Positions 1 to 11,662 of a DNA stretch of 64,000 nucleotides are shown here, piece after piece. Source of the DNA: Myxococcales bacterium (GTDB taxonomy: Bacteria > Myxococcota_A > Polyangia > Polyangiales > JADJMO01); NCBI GenBank assembly GCA_016709545.1, contig JADJMO010000004.1, positions 558,001-622,000 of the forward strand, written 5' to 3'. Each line of letters begins with the position of its first letter. The first letter of the stretch is position 1. Under the pieces are notes generated by a model that had not been told where the DNA came from, ran no database searches, and saw only the letters and a list, made by a program, of their open reading frames with translations. A program made the position numbers and the translations under genes.

Positions 1-3000
1 TCGGCGCCGCCGCCGCGAGATCGGTGGGGTGCGGCGTGGAGATCGGTGTGACGAGGCGGCCGCTGTCTTCGACCTGCGCGGCGAGCTCGGCGGAGTTGCC
101 GATGAAGGTCTTGAGGTCGTCGGGGTCGTCCTCGGCGAGGTTCGGCAGCACCCGGTTCTCGTCGGTGCTCGTGCCCGAGAAGGCGTGCATCTCGACCGTG
201 CCGTCGGGGATCTCGCCGGCGAGGGCAGACTCGCCCAGCGCGGGCGCGCTGGTCTCGACGCCGTCGCTGTCCTTCGGGGGTTCGCTGCTCGAAGCGTCGT
301 GCGCGCTCGCCCCCGCTCGAGGGAGCACGGTCACCTCGTGCGTGCCTTCGTCGTCGACGTGCGCGAAGTCGTCGTGCACCTCTTCGTGCACCTCTTCGTG
401 GGCCTCGCTGGCCTCGGCGACGGCTTCCGCCGGTTCCGCAGGGTCGAGCGAGAGGTCGTCGTAGTTGGCGGGCGGCGGGGGCGGGGGCTCCTCGCGCTGG
501 GCCGGGTAGCGCCCGGGCTCGAAGGCGAGCTTGTTGCGCTTGGCGCGGTCGAGCCCCTCGGTGGCCTGCGGGTCCTGCGGCTTGAGACGCAGCACGCGGC
601 GCCACGCATCGGCGGCCTCGCGGGCCTCTCCGAGCCGCTCCTCCCAGAGGAGGGCGACCTTGCGCGCGAGATCGGCGCGGACCGCCGGCTCCTTGCTGCG
701 CAGGATCTGGTCCTCGTAGAGCTTCACGAGGGCGCGGTAGTCGTTGGCCTGCTCGAGCAAGGCCTCGTAGCGCGCGGTGATGTCCTTGTCGCTCGGGGCG
801 AGCTCGTGGAGCTTGTCGAGATCGCGGAGCGCGCCGTCGAGATCGCCGATGCGATCGAGGCGCAGGGTGGCGCGGCGCGAGATCAGCTTGCGGACGAGGG
901 GGCCGTCGAAGACCTCCTCGAGCGCCTTGCCCAGGATGGCCTCGGCGCGGCGCGGGTCGTCGCCCGCGGCCGCCTCGACGGCGTCGAGGTTGGCGTCGTC
1001 GACGTGGGCGACGAGGGCCCGCGTGAGGAGGGCGAAGGCGCGCTTGCCGTCGCCGATGTCGTCGCGGATCTTCTCGGCGGCGCGGCGCAGCTGGGCCGAG
1101 CGGGTGCGTCCGCCGTCGCGCGGACCGGCCGTGGTGGTGCCGAGGAGATCGACCAGCGCCCGGCGGAAGGTGTCGGACCCGGTCTCCTGGTCCACCTCGC
1201 GGGCGGTCGCGTAGAGCGTCTCGAACGGGTCTTCAGCGCCTGCGAGAGCGAGCGCCTGCTCGGCGAGCTCTTGCGCCTTCTCGCGGAGCGCCTTCTGCTC
1301 GGGGCCCTTCTCGACCGCGCGAGAGATCGCGGCCCCGTACGCGCGCACGACGGCCTGCAGGCGATCCGGCGGCGGCTTGCAGCGACCGATGTGGCGCTCG
1401 TACAGATCGACGGCGCCGAGCTTGGTGGGCGCCATCGCGGCGAGCTCGGCGACGAGCCCCCACGACTCGGAGGGCGGGGCCGCGCCGAGCCCGATCTCGC
1501 CGTGGCCGATGGCCTCGTCGGCGCCCGTGCCGATCAAGATCCGGATCCGGGCCTGGCGCACGAGCTCCTCGGCGCGCGCGGCGCCGCTGACGATCGACGC
1601 ACGGCGGTCCTGGATCTCGAGGACGAGATCGTTCGCGCCCGCGATGCCCGCCTGGTGGGCCGACACTGCGAGCGGCTCGAGCTGCGAGAGGAACTGCGGG
1701 TCCTTGCCGCGCGGCGTGCGCAGGAGGTCCGGCGCGATCTCGAGCGCGCGGTCGAGGTCCTCGCCGAGCATGAAGCGATCGTAGGCCTCGCCGAGCAGAC
1801 GCTGACCCTCGGGGCCGCCCGCCTGGCGGGCCCAGGCGAGGATCTGGCCGCCGATCTGGGCGTGCGCCTCGTGCTTGTCGGCGATCTCGATCGCGGTGGC
1901 GCGCGCGACGTCGGAGCCCGCGGCGGTGAGCGGGGCGAGGACGCGGAGGGCGTCTTCGACCTGGTGCAGCTGATCGGCGAGGATCTGCGCCTTGCGCGCG
2001 GTGAGCATCGCGATCTCCTCGTCGTCGCCCTCGACCTCGATCTGCTGGTCGAGCAGCTCGATCACGCGCGGCCACTTCTCGGCGCGCTCGGACAGCTCGC
2101 GCAGGGTCTCGAGCGCGGCGAAATCCTCGGTGTCCTCGCGGATCACGGTCTCGAACGCGGCCAGCGACTTGCCGAGCTCGCGGGTGTGATCCTTGTAGAT
2201 CTCGCCGAGCCGGCGGGCGATGTTCGCCTTCTCTTCGCCCGGAGCCGCGAGCTCGAGGTCGCGCTCGAGGGCGTCGGCAGCCTCGGGGAAGTGCTCGCGG
2301 GCCTGCTCGAGATCGGCGATGGCCTGCAGCGCCTCGCGGCAGCCCTCGTCGTGACGCTCGAGGACCGTGCGATAGCGGACGAGGGCGGCGTCGACGTCGC
2401 CGAGGCCGTCCGAGAGCACGCCGGCCTGTCGGAGGAGCAGGCGGACCTTGGCCTCGGTGGAGCGTGCGAGGGGCTCGAGGCGGGAGAGGTAGCCAAGGGC
2501 GGCCTCGTGCTCCTCGCGCCCCTGGGCGTCCTCGGCGAGCTCGAGCAGCGCGAGCTCGTCCTCGGACCGCTCGACGATGCGGAGCAGGAGGGCGCGGGCG
2601 GCGTCCGGGTCGTTCAGCTGATCGCGCTCGAGGCGGGCGGCGCGACGCAGCAGATCGATCGCGGTGGTCGGATCGGCGATCTGCTCGCTGCGGCGGACGA
2701 GGAACGCCGAGATCTCGTCGAGGCGACCGTCTTGCTCGAACGCGGCCTCGAGCCGCTGGGCGAGCTCGTCGTCCTCGGGGGCGAGCTCGGTCGCCTGCTC
2801 GAGGCGCTGGATGGAGCTCGTCGTGTCGCCGGCGCGGAACAGGTAGTCCGCCTCGACGGCGCGCAGCTTGGCCTGGGCGTTCTTGTCGCGCTCGAGGTCG
2901 CCGCGGCGACCCACGGCCGCGGCCGCCTGCTCGAAGCGTTCGGCCTGTACGGCGGCCTGCTCGGCGCGCTGCCAGAGGGCCGGATCGTGGAGCAACTCGG

Positions 3001-5024
3001 CGGCCTCGGTGAAGACGTCGGCGGCGCTGGTCGGGTCGCCGAGCGCTCTTGAGCTCGCCGAGCCGCGCGAGCAGCTTGCCCTTGCCAGGGCCCGCTTCCA
3101 GGCCACCGACCGACTCGTCGAGCGCGGCGGCCGCGCGGGTCGGGTCGCCCGCCTCCACCATCAGGTCGATGCCACGGGCGAGCGCGGCCTCGTCGCGCGG
3201 GGCGTGCACGACGACGCGGAAGAGCGCCTCGGCGGCCTCGCGCTTGTCCCCGCGCTTCTTCTCGTGGATGTCGGCGAGCTTCTTCTCGAGGGCGATCTGC
3301 TCCTCGACGTCGCCCGCGGCCATGGCCTCCTGCTCGATGAGCGAGGCGAGGTCGTCCCAGCGCTGACCCTTCTCGTAGAGGCGGGTGAGCGCGGCGCGCG
3401 CGGAGTCGTCCGTGCGGTCGATCGAGAGCAGCTGCCGGTAGGCGGCAGCGCCCTCCGGGTCCTTGAGCTGGGTCTCGGAGAGGTTCGCGGCCTCGCGCAG
3501 CTGCGCCCGGCGCGAGTCGATCGGCGCGCCACCGACGCGCGCGGCGGCGAGGAGGAAGTCGCGGAGCTCCTTGTAGTTGCGCGACGCGCGCAGGGCGTCC
3601 TCGACGTACCCGAGGGCCTCGGGATGGGTCGGGTCCTGCGTGAGGACCTCCTGGTACTTGGCGAGCGCGCCCTTCTTGTCGTTCTTCTGCGCGAGCAGCC
3701 CGGCGAGCTCGACGAGCTTGTGCAGCCGCTCGCTCGGGGGCAGCGCGCCGGCCTGGCGCTCCATCTGGGTCGCGAGCTCGGTCGTGTTGCCCGTGCGCGC
3801 GTAGAGATCGGAGAGCCGCGCGGAGACCTCCGGGTCGTCGCGCATCGGCTGGAGCACGCGGATCGCGGCCTCGAGCTGGCCCTGACCCTCGAGGCTGCTC
3901 GCGAGGGTCTTGCGACCATCGGCGGCCATGAGGCCTTCGGGGTTGGCCTCGAGGTAGGCCTGCCAGCGCGTCGAGACGTCGGCGCCGGTCTGCCCCGCGT
4001 AGTGGGCCGCGAGCTGCATCGCGCGCTCGTGCCCGGGCATCGCGTCGAGCGCGGCCTCGGAATAGGCGAGGGCGTTCTCGCCGTCGTACATCGAGGCCAT
4101 GGCGACGAGCAGCTCGGCCGCCTCGCCGCGCTCCTCGTCGTCCACCTTCTCGCCGGCGGCGATGCGACCCGTGATCGAGAGCGCGAGCTCGTACTGCAGG
4201 CTCGTGTCGTTCGGGTCGTAGGAGAGCACCTTGCGCAGCGTGCCGGTCGCGCCCTTGGCGTCGCCGTTGGCCGACCGGAGCGCGGCTTCGTCCTTGAGCA
4301 GCGCGATGCGGCGCTCGGTGTCGTCGATCGCGCGGATCTCGGCGTCGTAGAGCGGCAGCGCCTCTTTCCAGTCCCCGAGGGACTTGAGGAGCTCGCGGGC
4401 GGTGTAGACGGCGGCGACGGCGCCCGGGTCGACCTCGAAGGCCTTCTTGTAGTTCTCGACGGCCTTCTTCGGCTGCGAGAGCGGCGGGTCCTGCCACATG
4501 CGCCCGAGGTCTTCGTAGAGCAGCGACAGGCGCTGCGCGACGCTCGGATCGCCGGGCAAGCGCGCGGAGAGGGCCTTGGCGCGCCGCTCGTGCAGCGCGA
4601 CCAGCGCGCGCACGTCGTTCTTCTCGCGATAGAGCGTGGCGAGACGATCCGCGGCGGTGTCGCTCGCGGGATCCTTCTCGATCGCCTTCATCAGCAGGGT
4701 CGCCGCGCGACGCGGGTCTGCGAGGCTGGTCGACCAGACCTGCGCTGCCTCCGACAACCAGTGCGCTGCGTACGCAGCGTCAGGGGTCGAATCGCCGACG
4801 CGCTCGAGGATCGTCGCGTAGCCACGCGGGTCTTGTTGACCGGCTTGGTAGGCGGCGCCGAGCGCGGCTTGATCGCCCGGATCGGCCACGAGCCGGCGGA
4901 CGAGGTCCTCCATCTGCGCAGGGTGCATCGGGGGCGAAACGGTATCACCGAAAGCCAGCGGCTTGCTTTCTTTGCGGAAGGCCAGCTGCGGGGGAGGGGA
5001 GTGCTCGCCGGACGCGTTCGCCAT
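1..5024 (-). CDS. Giant TPR scaffold protein, 3' end beyond window, frameshifted
   Basis: Starts at ATG 5024 and runs off the left edge, giving about 1,670 residues without a stop. Nearly all of it is helical repeats of TPR type, with recurring patterns such as LYEDLGRMW, LATLYREKND and ALALYRTVLERHDEG. The visible C-terminal part is acidic and proline-rich (a six-proline run, then HEEVHEEVHDDF), which suggests a disordered tail. No signal peptide is seen, so a cytoplasmic scaffold is likely. The frame breaks near 3043-3050: upstream it reads LGELKS, downstream it resumes as ALGDPTSAADVF in another frame, and both halves are clean TPR sequence. I treat this as one gene. A TANNNT box lies 9 bases before the start and no Shine-Dalgarno is seen. 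The function is unknown; TPR arrays of this size mediate protein-protein contacts. Confidence 0.8.
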
Positions 5025-5033
5025 GGGGCGGGC

Positions 5034-5039
5034 AGGTTA
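5034..5039 (-). promoter_or_regulatory. Putative -10 box, giant TPR gene
   Basis: TAACCT on the minus strand, nine bases before ATG 5024. There is no Shine-Dalgarno between box and start. Spacing predicts transcription starting at or within a few bases of the ATG. Confidence 0.45.
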
Positions 5040-5107
5040 GGCAGGCGGCCAGGACCTTCACCCCTGATTCACCGGAGGATCGTCCCGCACGCCCGATTCC
5101 GCTGCCG

Positions 5108-6316
5108 CTACGCGCGCGCCTCCCGTTCCACGGCTTGGAACAGCAACGGCAGCGTGATGGTGAGCAGCACCGACATCGTCGCCACCCGGGCCATCCCGAC
5201 CAGTTGCCCGTCCGGCCGGGCCGACAGGACCTGGGCCGAGAGGAACGCCCCGCTGGCGGCGGCGAGGTGCTGCACCGAGGACTGCATCGACGTGAACCGG
5301 GCCCGCTCGGCGGCCAGCGGCACGAGGGAGGTGAGGGTCGAGGCCGAGACGTTCCGGGCCGACATGGCGGTCATGAACAGGATGAACAGGAGCGTGACCG
5401 GCAGCCAGGGTGGGTTCACGACGAAGCCGGCCACGATCGTGAACGCGAGCAGGACGGTCGCGTTGCGGGCGACCCAGGTGGAGCCACGTTGATCGACGAG
5501 GCGGCCGGTGACGCGGAGCGTGAGGAAGCTCGCGATGCCGCCGCACAGGTACAGGAGCCCGAGCCGCGCGCGCGGGTAGCCGAGGTTGAGCTGCACGTAG
5601 CCGGCGATGTTGGGGATCAGCACGAAGCCGGCGACGTTGAGCATCGCGGTGAGGGCGAGCGAGCGGCGCACGAGCGGGCGGGCGAAGATCTCGGCGAAGG
5701 CCGGCTGGGCGCGGCGCTCGGCGAGGTGACCGCGCATCGAGGGGAGCAGGACGAAGGCGAGCACCGTCACCGCGAGGCCGAGGCCGGCGACCGCGAGGAA
5801 CGGCGTGCGGAACGTGCCGCGCCGCGCGAGCTCGAGGCCCGCCGGCACGCCGAGCACGGAGGCCACCGAGAAGGCACTCATCACCCAGCCCATCGCCTTG
5901 CCGCGGCGCTGCGGGGGGACGACGTCGGCGACGATCGAGAGCGAGACGCTGGTGGCGGGACCGCCGAAGGCCCCCGCGAGCACGCGCGCGAGCATGAGCG
6001 AAGGCAGGCCGCGCGCGAACGCGCCGGCGGCGGTGCCGAGGGCGAGGCCCAGCATGGAGAGCACGAGCGCGGAGCGGCGATCGAAGCGGTCGAGGAACAG
6101 GGCGCCCACGAGCCCGGAGACCGCGGCGGCCGCGGTGTAGGCGCCGCCCACGTAGCCGATGTGCGAGGTCGAGATGCCGAGCTGACGGGCGAAATCGGGC
6201 CCGAGCGGCATCACCATCATGAAGTCGAGGATGTTGATGAACTGGACCGCCGCCACGAGGGCGAGGATCCGACCCTCCGCGACCTTCCCGTCCCCCTCTG
6301 CTCCTTGCGCGCTCAC
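5108..6316 (-). CDS. MFS transporter
   Basis: This is a 402-residue integral membrane protein with about 12 hydrophobic segments, the usual size for a Major Facilitator Superfamily permease. The loop after the second helix reads GALFLDRFDRR, the MFS motif A. A second basic loop (PPQRRGKAMG) precedes the middle of the protein. It resembles drug- or sugar-efflux type (DHA1) proteins, but the substrate cannot be told from sequence. I chose GTG at 6316 because it overlaps the TGA of the upstream gene as GTGA, which is typical translational coupling. A much longer open frame through the upstream gene is spurious. It lies in a minus-strand run with the one-TM protein and the phosphodiester glycosidase, so it may move a small molecule linked to envelope chemistry. 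That link is inference. Confidence 0.85.
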   Translation of the reverse strand: MSAQGAEGDGKVAEGRILALVAAVQFINILDFMMVMPLGPDFARQLGISTSHIGYVGGAYTAAAAVSGLVGALFLDRFDRRSALVLSMLGLALGTAAGAFARGLPSLMLARVLAGAFGGPATSVSLSIVADVVPPQRRGKAMGWVMSAFSVASVLGVPAGLELARRGTFRTPFLAVAGLGLAVTVLAFVLLPSMRGHLAERRAQPAFAEIFARPLVRRSLALTAMLNVAGFVLIPNIAGYVQLNLGYPRARLGLLYLCGGIASFLTLRVTGRLVDQRGSTWVARNATVLLAFTIVAGFVVNPPWLPVTLLFILFMTAMSARNVSASTLTSLVPLAAERARFTSMQSSVQHLAAASGAFLSAQVLSARPDGQLVGMARVATMSVLLTITLPLLFQAVEREARA

Positions 6317-7110
6317 GCCTTGGGGATCGATCCCCTGCCACGCGCAGCGTCCACCCAGCCACGCCACGCGGCCTGCAGCTCGCCCCACTTGCCGGCGGGG
6401 GGGGGCTGGCCCTCGAACATCGCCTTCTTCACCTCGAGGGCGAGCGGGGGCGGATCGGCCTTGGCGGCCTGTGCGAGGCGGAGCAGGTAGGCGTTGGCCA
6501 CCTGCTGCAGCGTGCGGTCGCTGCGGCTGCCGTCCTGCTCGATCTTGCTGGTGTCGGCGAGGTACGCGACCACCTGATCCACGCCCTTCGCGCCGAGCTT
6601 GTCGAGCTCGGCGAACGCGGCGTCCTGGCCAGCCACGTTGCGGCCGGCGAGCTCGAACGACCCGAGGTGGCGCTTGACCTGGCCCTCGATGCTGCTCTCG
6701 GCGCGGTAACGCAGCCCGAAGAACGCACCGCCGCCGAGGACGCCGAGGCCGATGGCGCTGATCGCGAACCACTTCACGCCCGACGAGACGCCCTGCGGAC
6801 GGGACTTCTTCTTCGCGGGCTTGTCTTCGCCTTCCTTGTGCCCACCACCGCTCAGGCTGTTGCGGCGACGCGCGTAGAGCGCCTCTTTCTCGGCGAGCGC
6901 GCGCGCCTCCTCGGGGCTCAGCTTGGTCTGGGCGCCGGGGGCAGGTGGCACGAACACGAGTGGCGTCGGCGCGTCTGCGGGCGGCGCCTCTGCGGCCGGC
7001 GCGTGCTCCGCACCGGGCTCGTCGGGCGGCGCGAGGTCCGTCGCCAGGGGCGGCTCCGGCTCGGCGCCTTCTCCCTGTCCGTCTCCGCCAGCGTTCTCCG
7101 GATCGGCCAT
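6313..7110 (-). CDS. Single-TM hypothetical protein
   Basis: A 265-residue protein I do not recognise. Residues 1 to about 60 are Pro/Ala/Glu-rich and probably disordered. A basic stretch (KPAKKKSRPQ) precedes one transmembrane helix near residues 113-132 (WFAISAIGLGVLGGGAFFGL). About 130 residues of soluble, mostly helical sequence follow. The positive-inside rule puts the N-terminal tail in the cytoplasm and the C-terminal domain in the periplasm. Its stop overlaps the start of the MFS gene (GTGA), so the two are coupled, and it begins 52 bases after the glycosidase stop. A TACACT box sits 8 bases before the ATG. Confidence 0.8.
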   Translation of the reverse strand: MADPENAGGDGQGEGAEPEPPLATDLAPPDEPGAEHAPAAEAPPADAPTPLVFVPPAPGAQTKLSPEEARALAEKEALYARRRNSLSGGGHKEGEDKPAKKKSRPQGVSSGVKWFAISAIGLGVLGGGAFFGLRYRAESSIEGQVKRHLGSFELAGRNVAGQDAAFAELDKLGAKGVDQVVAYLADTSKIEQDGSRSDRTLQQVANAYLLRLAQAAKADPPPLALEVKKAMFEGQPPPAGKWGELQAAWRGWVDAARGRGSIPKA

Positions 7111-7118
7111 CGCCGGCG

Positions 7119-7124
7119 AGTGTA
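7119..7124 (-). promoter_or_regulatory. Putative -10 box, one-TM protein gene
   Basis: TACACT on the minus strand, eight bases upstream of ATG 7110, with no Shine-Dalgarno. It could give this gene and the coupled MFS gene their own near-leaderless transcript. Confidence 0.4.
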
Positions 7125-7162
7125 TCCGGGTCCGCCCGGCGGATCCGCACTCTTCGCAGGGG

Positions 7163-9802
7163 TCAGTTGGGACCCGACGACGAGGGCGCGGGCCCTGGTT
7201 TCTTGCCGAAGTAACGGACCCGCTTGGCCTGAAGGGGTGCCCAGGTGGTCGGGTCGACCACCGGCGTCGAGGGGAAGAGCTGCTGGGCGGCGGGGGCGGC
7301 GGTGCGCTCGAGGGTCACCACCTGGCCCGCCATGGGCTTCGGGGCGAGCTCGCCGTCGAGGTCGAGGGAAGTGCCGAGCCGGAGCTCGAGGCCCTTGTGC
7401 CCGACCACCACCTGCGAGCAGCCGAGGCTCTGGACGAGCGCCTTCAGCGCGGCGCCGGCGGGCTTGTCGGAGACCGCGACGACGAGCGTGCCGTCGTCGT
7501 CGCCCACGCCGATCACGACGGTCGCGTCGGCGAGCGCGGCGTCGGTCGGGGACTCTGCACCGAACAGCGCGACGGCCGTCGGTCCAGGCGAGGTGGGCCC
7601 GAGGGCGAACGAGCCCGTCGCGAGCCACACCTGGGGGTCGCTCTTCTGCACGACGATCTTGGGGTCGACCCCGAACGACACCACGGACTTGCTGTCGTCC
7701 TTGCCGGCGAGCGGCTTGACCGTGCGGGCGTCGATCTTCATCACCCGCGCGTGGATGGTGGGCTGCTTGCTGTCGGGGCGCACCTTGGTGAGCGCGAGCG
7801 CGTAGGGGAACCCATGCTGGGGCAGGCCCTTCACGCGCCAGGCGCCCTCGTCGGGCTCGGTGGGGGAGATCTTCGGGAGGATCGCGCGGCCGGGGAGCAC
7901 GCTGCGGAGCGTGAGGTACATGAAGTCGCGGCCGTCGCGCCCGATGTAGCGGGGGAACAGCATGTGCGGCATCGACTTGATCATGCGCCGCGCGCGGAAC
8001 GACCAGCCGGGCAGCATGGGCACCGCGTTCTCGGCCTCCCAGTCGCCGGACAGCGGCCGCATGAGATCGGGGAGATCGCCGGTCTGCGCCACGCGGTAGA
8101 ACTCGAAGCCGGTGTGGCCCGCGTTCATGTCGAGGTGGACGGCCACCTTGCAGTTGGCGGCGACCATGCCCTTGCCGAGGGTCTCGGGGGTCATGTCGTT
8201 GCCGAAGAAGTAGCCGACGAAGCCGTCCTTGGTGAGGCACACGCCGCTGCGCGTGGTGTGGATGTTGTCGGCCGAGCCCGGCGGGGTGCCGCCCCACTTG
8301 AGGAGCTTGTATGGGTTGATGACGTCGTCGACGACGATCGGCACGAGGTTCTGCCGGAACGAGAGGATGTCGTCGGGCACGTCGGGCTTGTCGGCGGGCC
8401 ACACGCCGATCGCGGTGGAGCCGTCGCGCAGCTCGGCGACGGTGCCCGCGTAGGGCTTGGGCGGCAGGTAGAGCGTGCCGTTGGCCTGCATGCCGCCCTC
8501 GAAGTGGATCGCCTGGAAGCCGCCGTTGAACCCGGCGACGAGGCTGCGCAGCACCTCGGGCGCGCGCGGGATCTGGCCGGTGCCCACCTCGCCGGTGGCG
8601 CTCTGCGGCTCGACGGTGCCCGCGACCACGTGCAGCGCGACCTGCCGCGGGTCCCACAGCGTGACGTAGACGCGGGCGTAGCTGCGCTGCGCGTCGGTGC
8701 GCACGAACGACTGCACGAACGCGCCGGGCACGCCCTCGTTCTTGCCGACGAACGGGTCGTCGACGGTGCCGAGCCACACGCCCTCGTTCTCGAGCGGCGG
8801 CGAGAGGAGCGGCTTCATCGGCGGGCGGCCAGCCGATCTCCGGGTCGGTGAAGGTCGGCTTGATCTTGGCACCGCCGAGGTCGGCCGCGACCTCCTTGGC
8901 GGTGTCGCCGGCGAACATGCTCGGGAACTTGCTCTTCAGGATGTCGCGCAGCTTGAACGCGCGGTACTCGAGGTGCTCGATGAACGTGGGCCCGAGCCAG
9001 GAGATGGCGCGCACGCGGTCGACGGTCCACTGGATGATGTCGCTCGGCTTGGCCTTCACGACCTTCTCGAAGCGCGCGAAGGTCTCGCCCTCGACGGGGT
9101 TGTCGCGCGCGCGGTCGATCGCGATGCGGTGACCATCGGCGTCGAGCACGGCCACGCCGCCGTTCCACGCGAGGGTCGCCTGCTGCGCGGGCGGATCGAC
9201 GACGTAGTGACGGCGCTCCACGCCCTGCGTGTGCCCGTAGCGCTGCCAGTTGGCGACCGCGTTCTGGAAGCGGTGGAGCCCCTTCCAGCCGTCCATCGCG
9301 TGCAGGTCCTCGTTGGCGAGGTAGTAGAGATCGAGGCCCGCCACGCCGCCGGTGGCGGTGGTGGTGAACGCGACCCACTCGCCGCTCACGAGCGGGCGGC
9401 TCTCGTCGGCGGTGGAGGTCCTCGTGAGCGGGTGCACCGAGGCGACCGACACCACCGCGCCCTCGGGGGAGCGCCGCGCGCGCACGAGGTAGATGTCGTG
9501 GTGGACGTCGCCGGCCGCCTTGGCGCGCACGACGGCGCGCGAGGCGCCCTTGATGGTGTCGCCGAGGCCGCGCGGCTCGTCGACCCACGCGACGTCGTCC
9601 GGCGCGACGGTGAGCCCCTCGCGCTCGAGCGCCCTGGCGAGCGCGGCCCGCGGGTTCGGCGTGCCCGAGGGCACCCCCGACCGCCCGTGGACGGCGAGGG
9701 CGAGGACCCCGACGAGGGGCAGGACGCGGGCAGCGACCACGGCATGGCGACGCACGTGAGAAAAACGCGCAGTCGCCTCGGCTTCGTCCGCGCGCTCCAC
9801 CA
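7163..9802 (-). CDS. Phosphodiester glycosidase family protein, frameshifted
   Basis: A protein of about 880 residues whose second half matches the phosphodiester glycosidase (NAGPA-like) family: VAGFNGGFQAIHFEGGMQAN, a D-rich middle, then VHLDMNAGHTGFEF. Members remove sugars or cap residues attached through phosphodiester or uronic linkages; the substrate here is unknown. A hydrophobic N-terminal segment (VLPLVGVLALAVHG) predicts export or membrane anchoring. The frame breaks near 8795-8825: the N-terminal part ends around DPEIGWPPADE and the C-terminal part resumes at KPLLSPPLENEGVW. I chose ATG 9802 because a TTGGAA-18-TAACGC promoter ends 12 bases before it; GTG 9755, just before the hydrophobic segment, is the alternative. 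It is divergent from pheS. Confidence 0.75.
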
Positions 9803-9814
9803 TCCGGGTCCGGG

Positions 9815-9844
9815 GCGTTACCAGAGCCGTGAGCGGCGTTCCAA
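9815..9844 (-). promoter_or_regulatory. Putative sigma-70-like promoter, glycosidase gene
   Basis: On the minus strand, TTGGAA (9844-9839), an 18-base spacer and TAACGC (9820-9815). The -10 box ends 12 bases before ATG 9802, so the leader would be only a few bases. Confidence 0.45.
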
Positions 9845-9892
9845 GTTTGCTTGCAACCCAGGGGTGCCGTGGTTTCCGCGGGCGAAACCCGC

Positions 9893-9898
9893 TACGAA
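9893..9898 (+). promoter_or_regulatory. Putative -10 box, pheS
   Basis: TACGAA six bases upstream of the pheS ATG, with no Shine-Dalgarno. Just upstream, 9871-9889 can form a hairpin (GGTTTC / GAAACC, seven-base loop). An attenuator is possible, but no Phe-rich leader peptide is visible. Confidence 0.3.
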
Positions 9899-9904
9899 CG
9901 CGGC

Positions 9905-10956
<1,052 letters not shown>

Positions 10957-10958
10957 CC

Positions 10959-11156
10959 ATGCAGATCAAGGTCAACGGCGAGCCGCGCGAGATCGCGGAG
11001 GGCACCACGGTGGCGGCGCTGGTCGCGGCGATGGGGCTCTCGGGCCCGGTCGCGGTCGAGCGCAACCGCGACGTCGTGCCGCGCAAGGAGCACGCGACCA
11101 CCACGCTGGCCGAAGGCGACCAGCTCGAGATCGTGCACTTTGTGGGCGGCGGCTAG
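10959..11156 (+). CDS. thiS: Sulfur carrier protein ThiS
   Basis: A 65-residue ubiquitin-fold protein ending in GGG. The C-terminal Gly-Gly is adenylated and converted to a thiocarboxylate that donates sulfur to the thiazole of thiamine. Start MQIKVNGEPREI, central VAALVAAMGL, and the tail EGDQLEIVHFVGGG all match the ThiS family and its length. It begins two bases after the pheS stop, so it is probably co-transcribed with pheS. No thiG, thiF or thiO is in the window. MoaD-type carriers are the alternative, but the ELEIVHFVGGG-like ending favours ThiS. Confidence 0.88.
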   Translation: MQIKVNGEPREIAEGTTVAALVAAMGLSGPVAVERNRDVVPRKEHATTTLAEGDQLEIVHFVGGG

Positions 11157-11227
11157 GGTCGGCGGCGGCAGAGGGCCGGCTCGGCGACCCCGAGGCCCAC
11201 GCCCGCGGCAGAGCGGCGGCTAGACGC

Positions 11228-11572
11228 TCACGGGTTGCACTTGAGGACGTCGGCGGTCTTGTCGATCACGAAGTAGGTGCCGCCCGAGCCGGCCTCGCTG
11301 TTGTTGGTCTCGGTGACGATCTTGGCGGTGTCGCCGCCCATCGTCGCCGCCTGCTCGCGCACCGCGTTCGACGCTTGCTCGTCGGAGACCTTGCCGTCGA
11401 GGTCCTTGCCCGACCCCTTCACCGTGCCGATCTTCTTGCACGTCGGCGAGGCCTCCTTGGAGATGACGACCTTCTGCGCGGCGGGCGACAGCGGCGCGCT
11501 GGCGTCGCGCGTCTTTCCACCGCAGCCGACGACGACGAGGAGAGCACCCGCGAGGACGAGGAGCGAACGCAT
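11228..11572 (-). CDS. Small lipoprotein, DUF4156-like
   Basis: A 114-residue lipoprotein. The signal peptide MRSLLVLAGALLVVVGC ends in a lipobox with Cys at position 17. The mature part has the pattern C-K-K-IGTV..., then a central NAVREQAATMGGDTAKIV. This resembles small envelope lipoproteins of the DUF4156 type, in which an N..R..A...G-N/D motif follows a Cys. No enzymatic function is known. A TAGACC box sits seven bases before the ATG and there is no Shine-Dalgarno. It is convergent with thiS. Confidence 0.75.
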   Translation of the reverse strand: MRSLLVLAGALLVVVGCGGKTRDASAPLSPAAQKVVISKEASPTCKKIGTVKGSGKDLDGKVSDEQASNAVREQAATMGGDTAKIVTETNNSEAGSGGTYFVIDKTADVLKCNP

Positions 11573-11579
11573 GCCTTCG

Positions 11580-11585
11580 GGTCTA
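11580..11585 (-). promoter_or_regulatory. Putative -10 box, DUF4156-like lipoprotein
   Basis: GCTAGACC on the minus strand, ending seven bases before ATG 11572. The same octamer at the same distance precedes the VWA gene at 63442. Confidence 0.35.
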
Positions 11586-11644
11586 GCGAGACCCGACGGC
11601 GAAGCCAAGCGCGAAGGGGCGCCCCGGACGGCCCGGGTTTTCGC

Positions 11645-11650
11645 TACCAT
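11645..11650 (+). promoter_or_regulatory. Putative -10 box, SH3 lipoprotein
   Basis: TACCAT, 12 bases upstream of ATG 11663. No Shine-Dalgarno lies between, so a leader of about five bases is predicted. Confidence 0.35.
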
Positions 11651-11662
11651 CCGCCGCCCGCC

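Noticed and set aside
29..3052. Plus-strand frame of 1,007 codons at the left edge
   Set aside because: Antisense to the TPR gene; no recognisable domain, and no start signal.
5108..7150. One 680-residue membrane protein in place of two genes
   Set aside because: The upstream part is an out-of-frame reading of the one-TM protein gene; GTG 6316 overlapping its stop is the natural start of the MFS gene.
9871..9892. pheS attenuator hairpin
   Set aside because: Only a six-base stem with no U-tract and no Phe-codon leader peptide; kept as a remark only.
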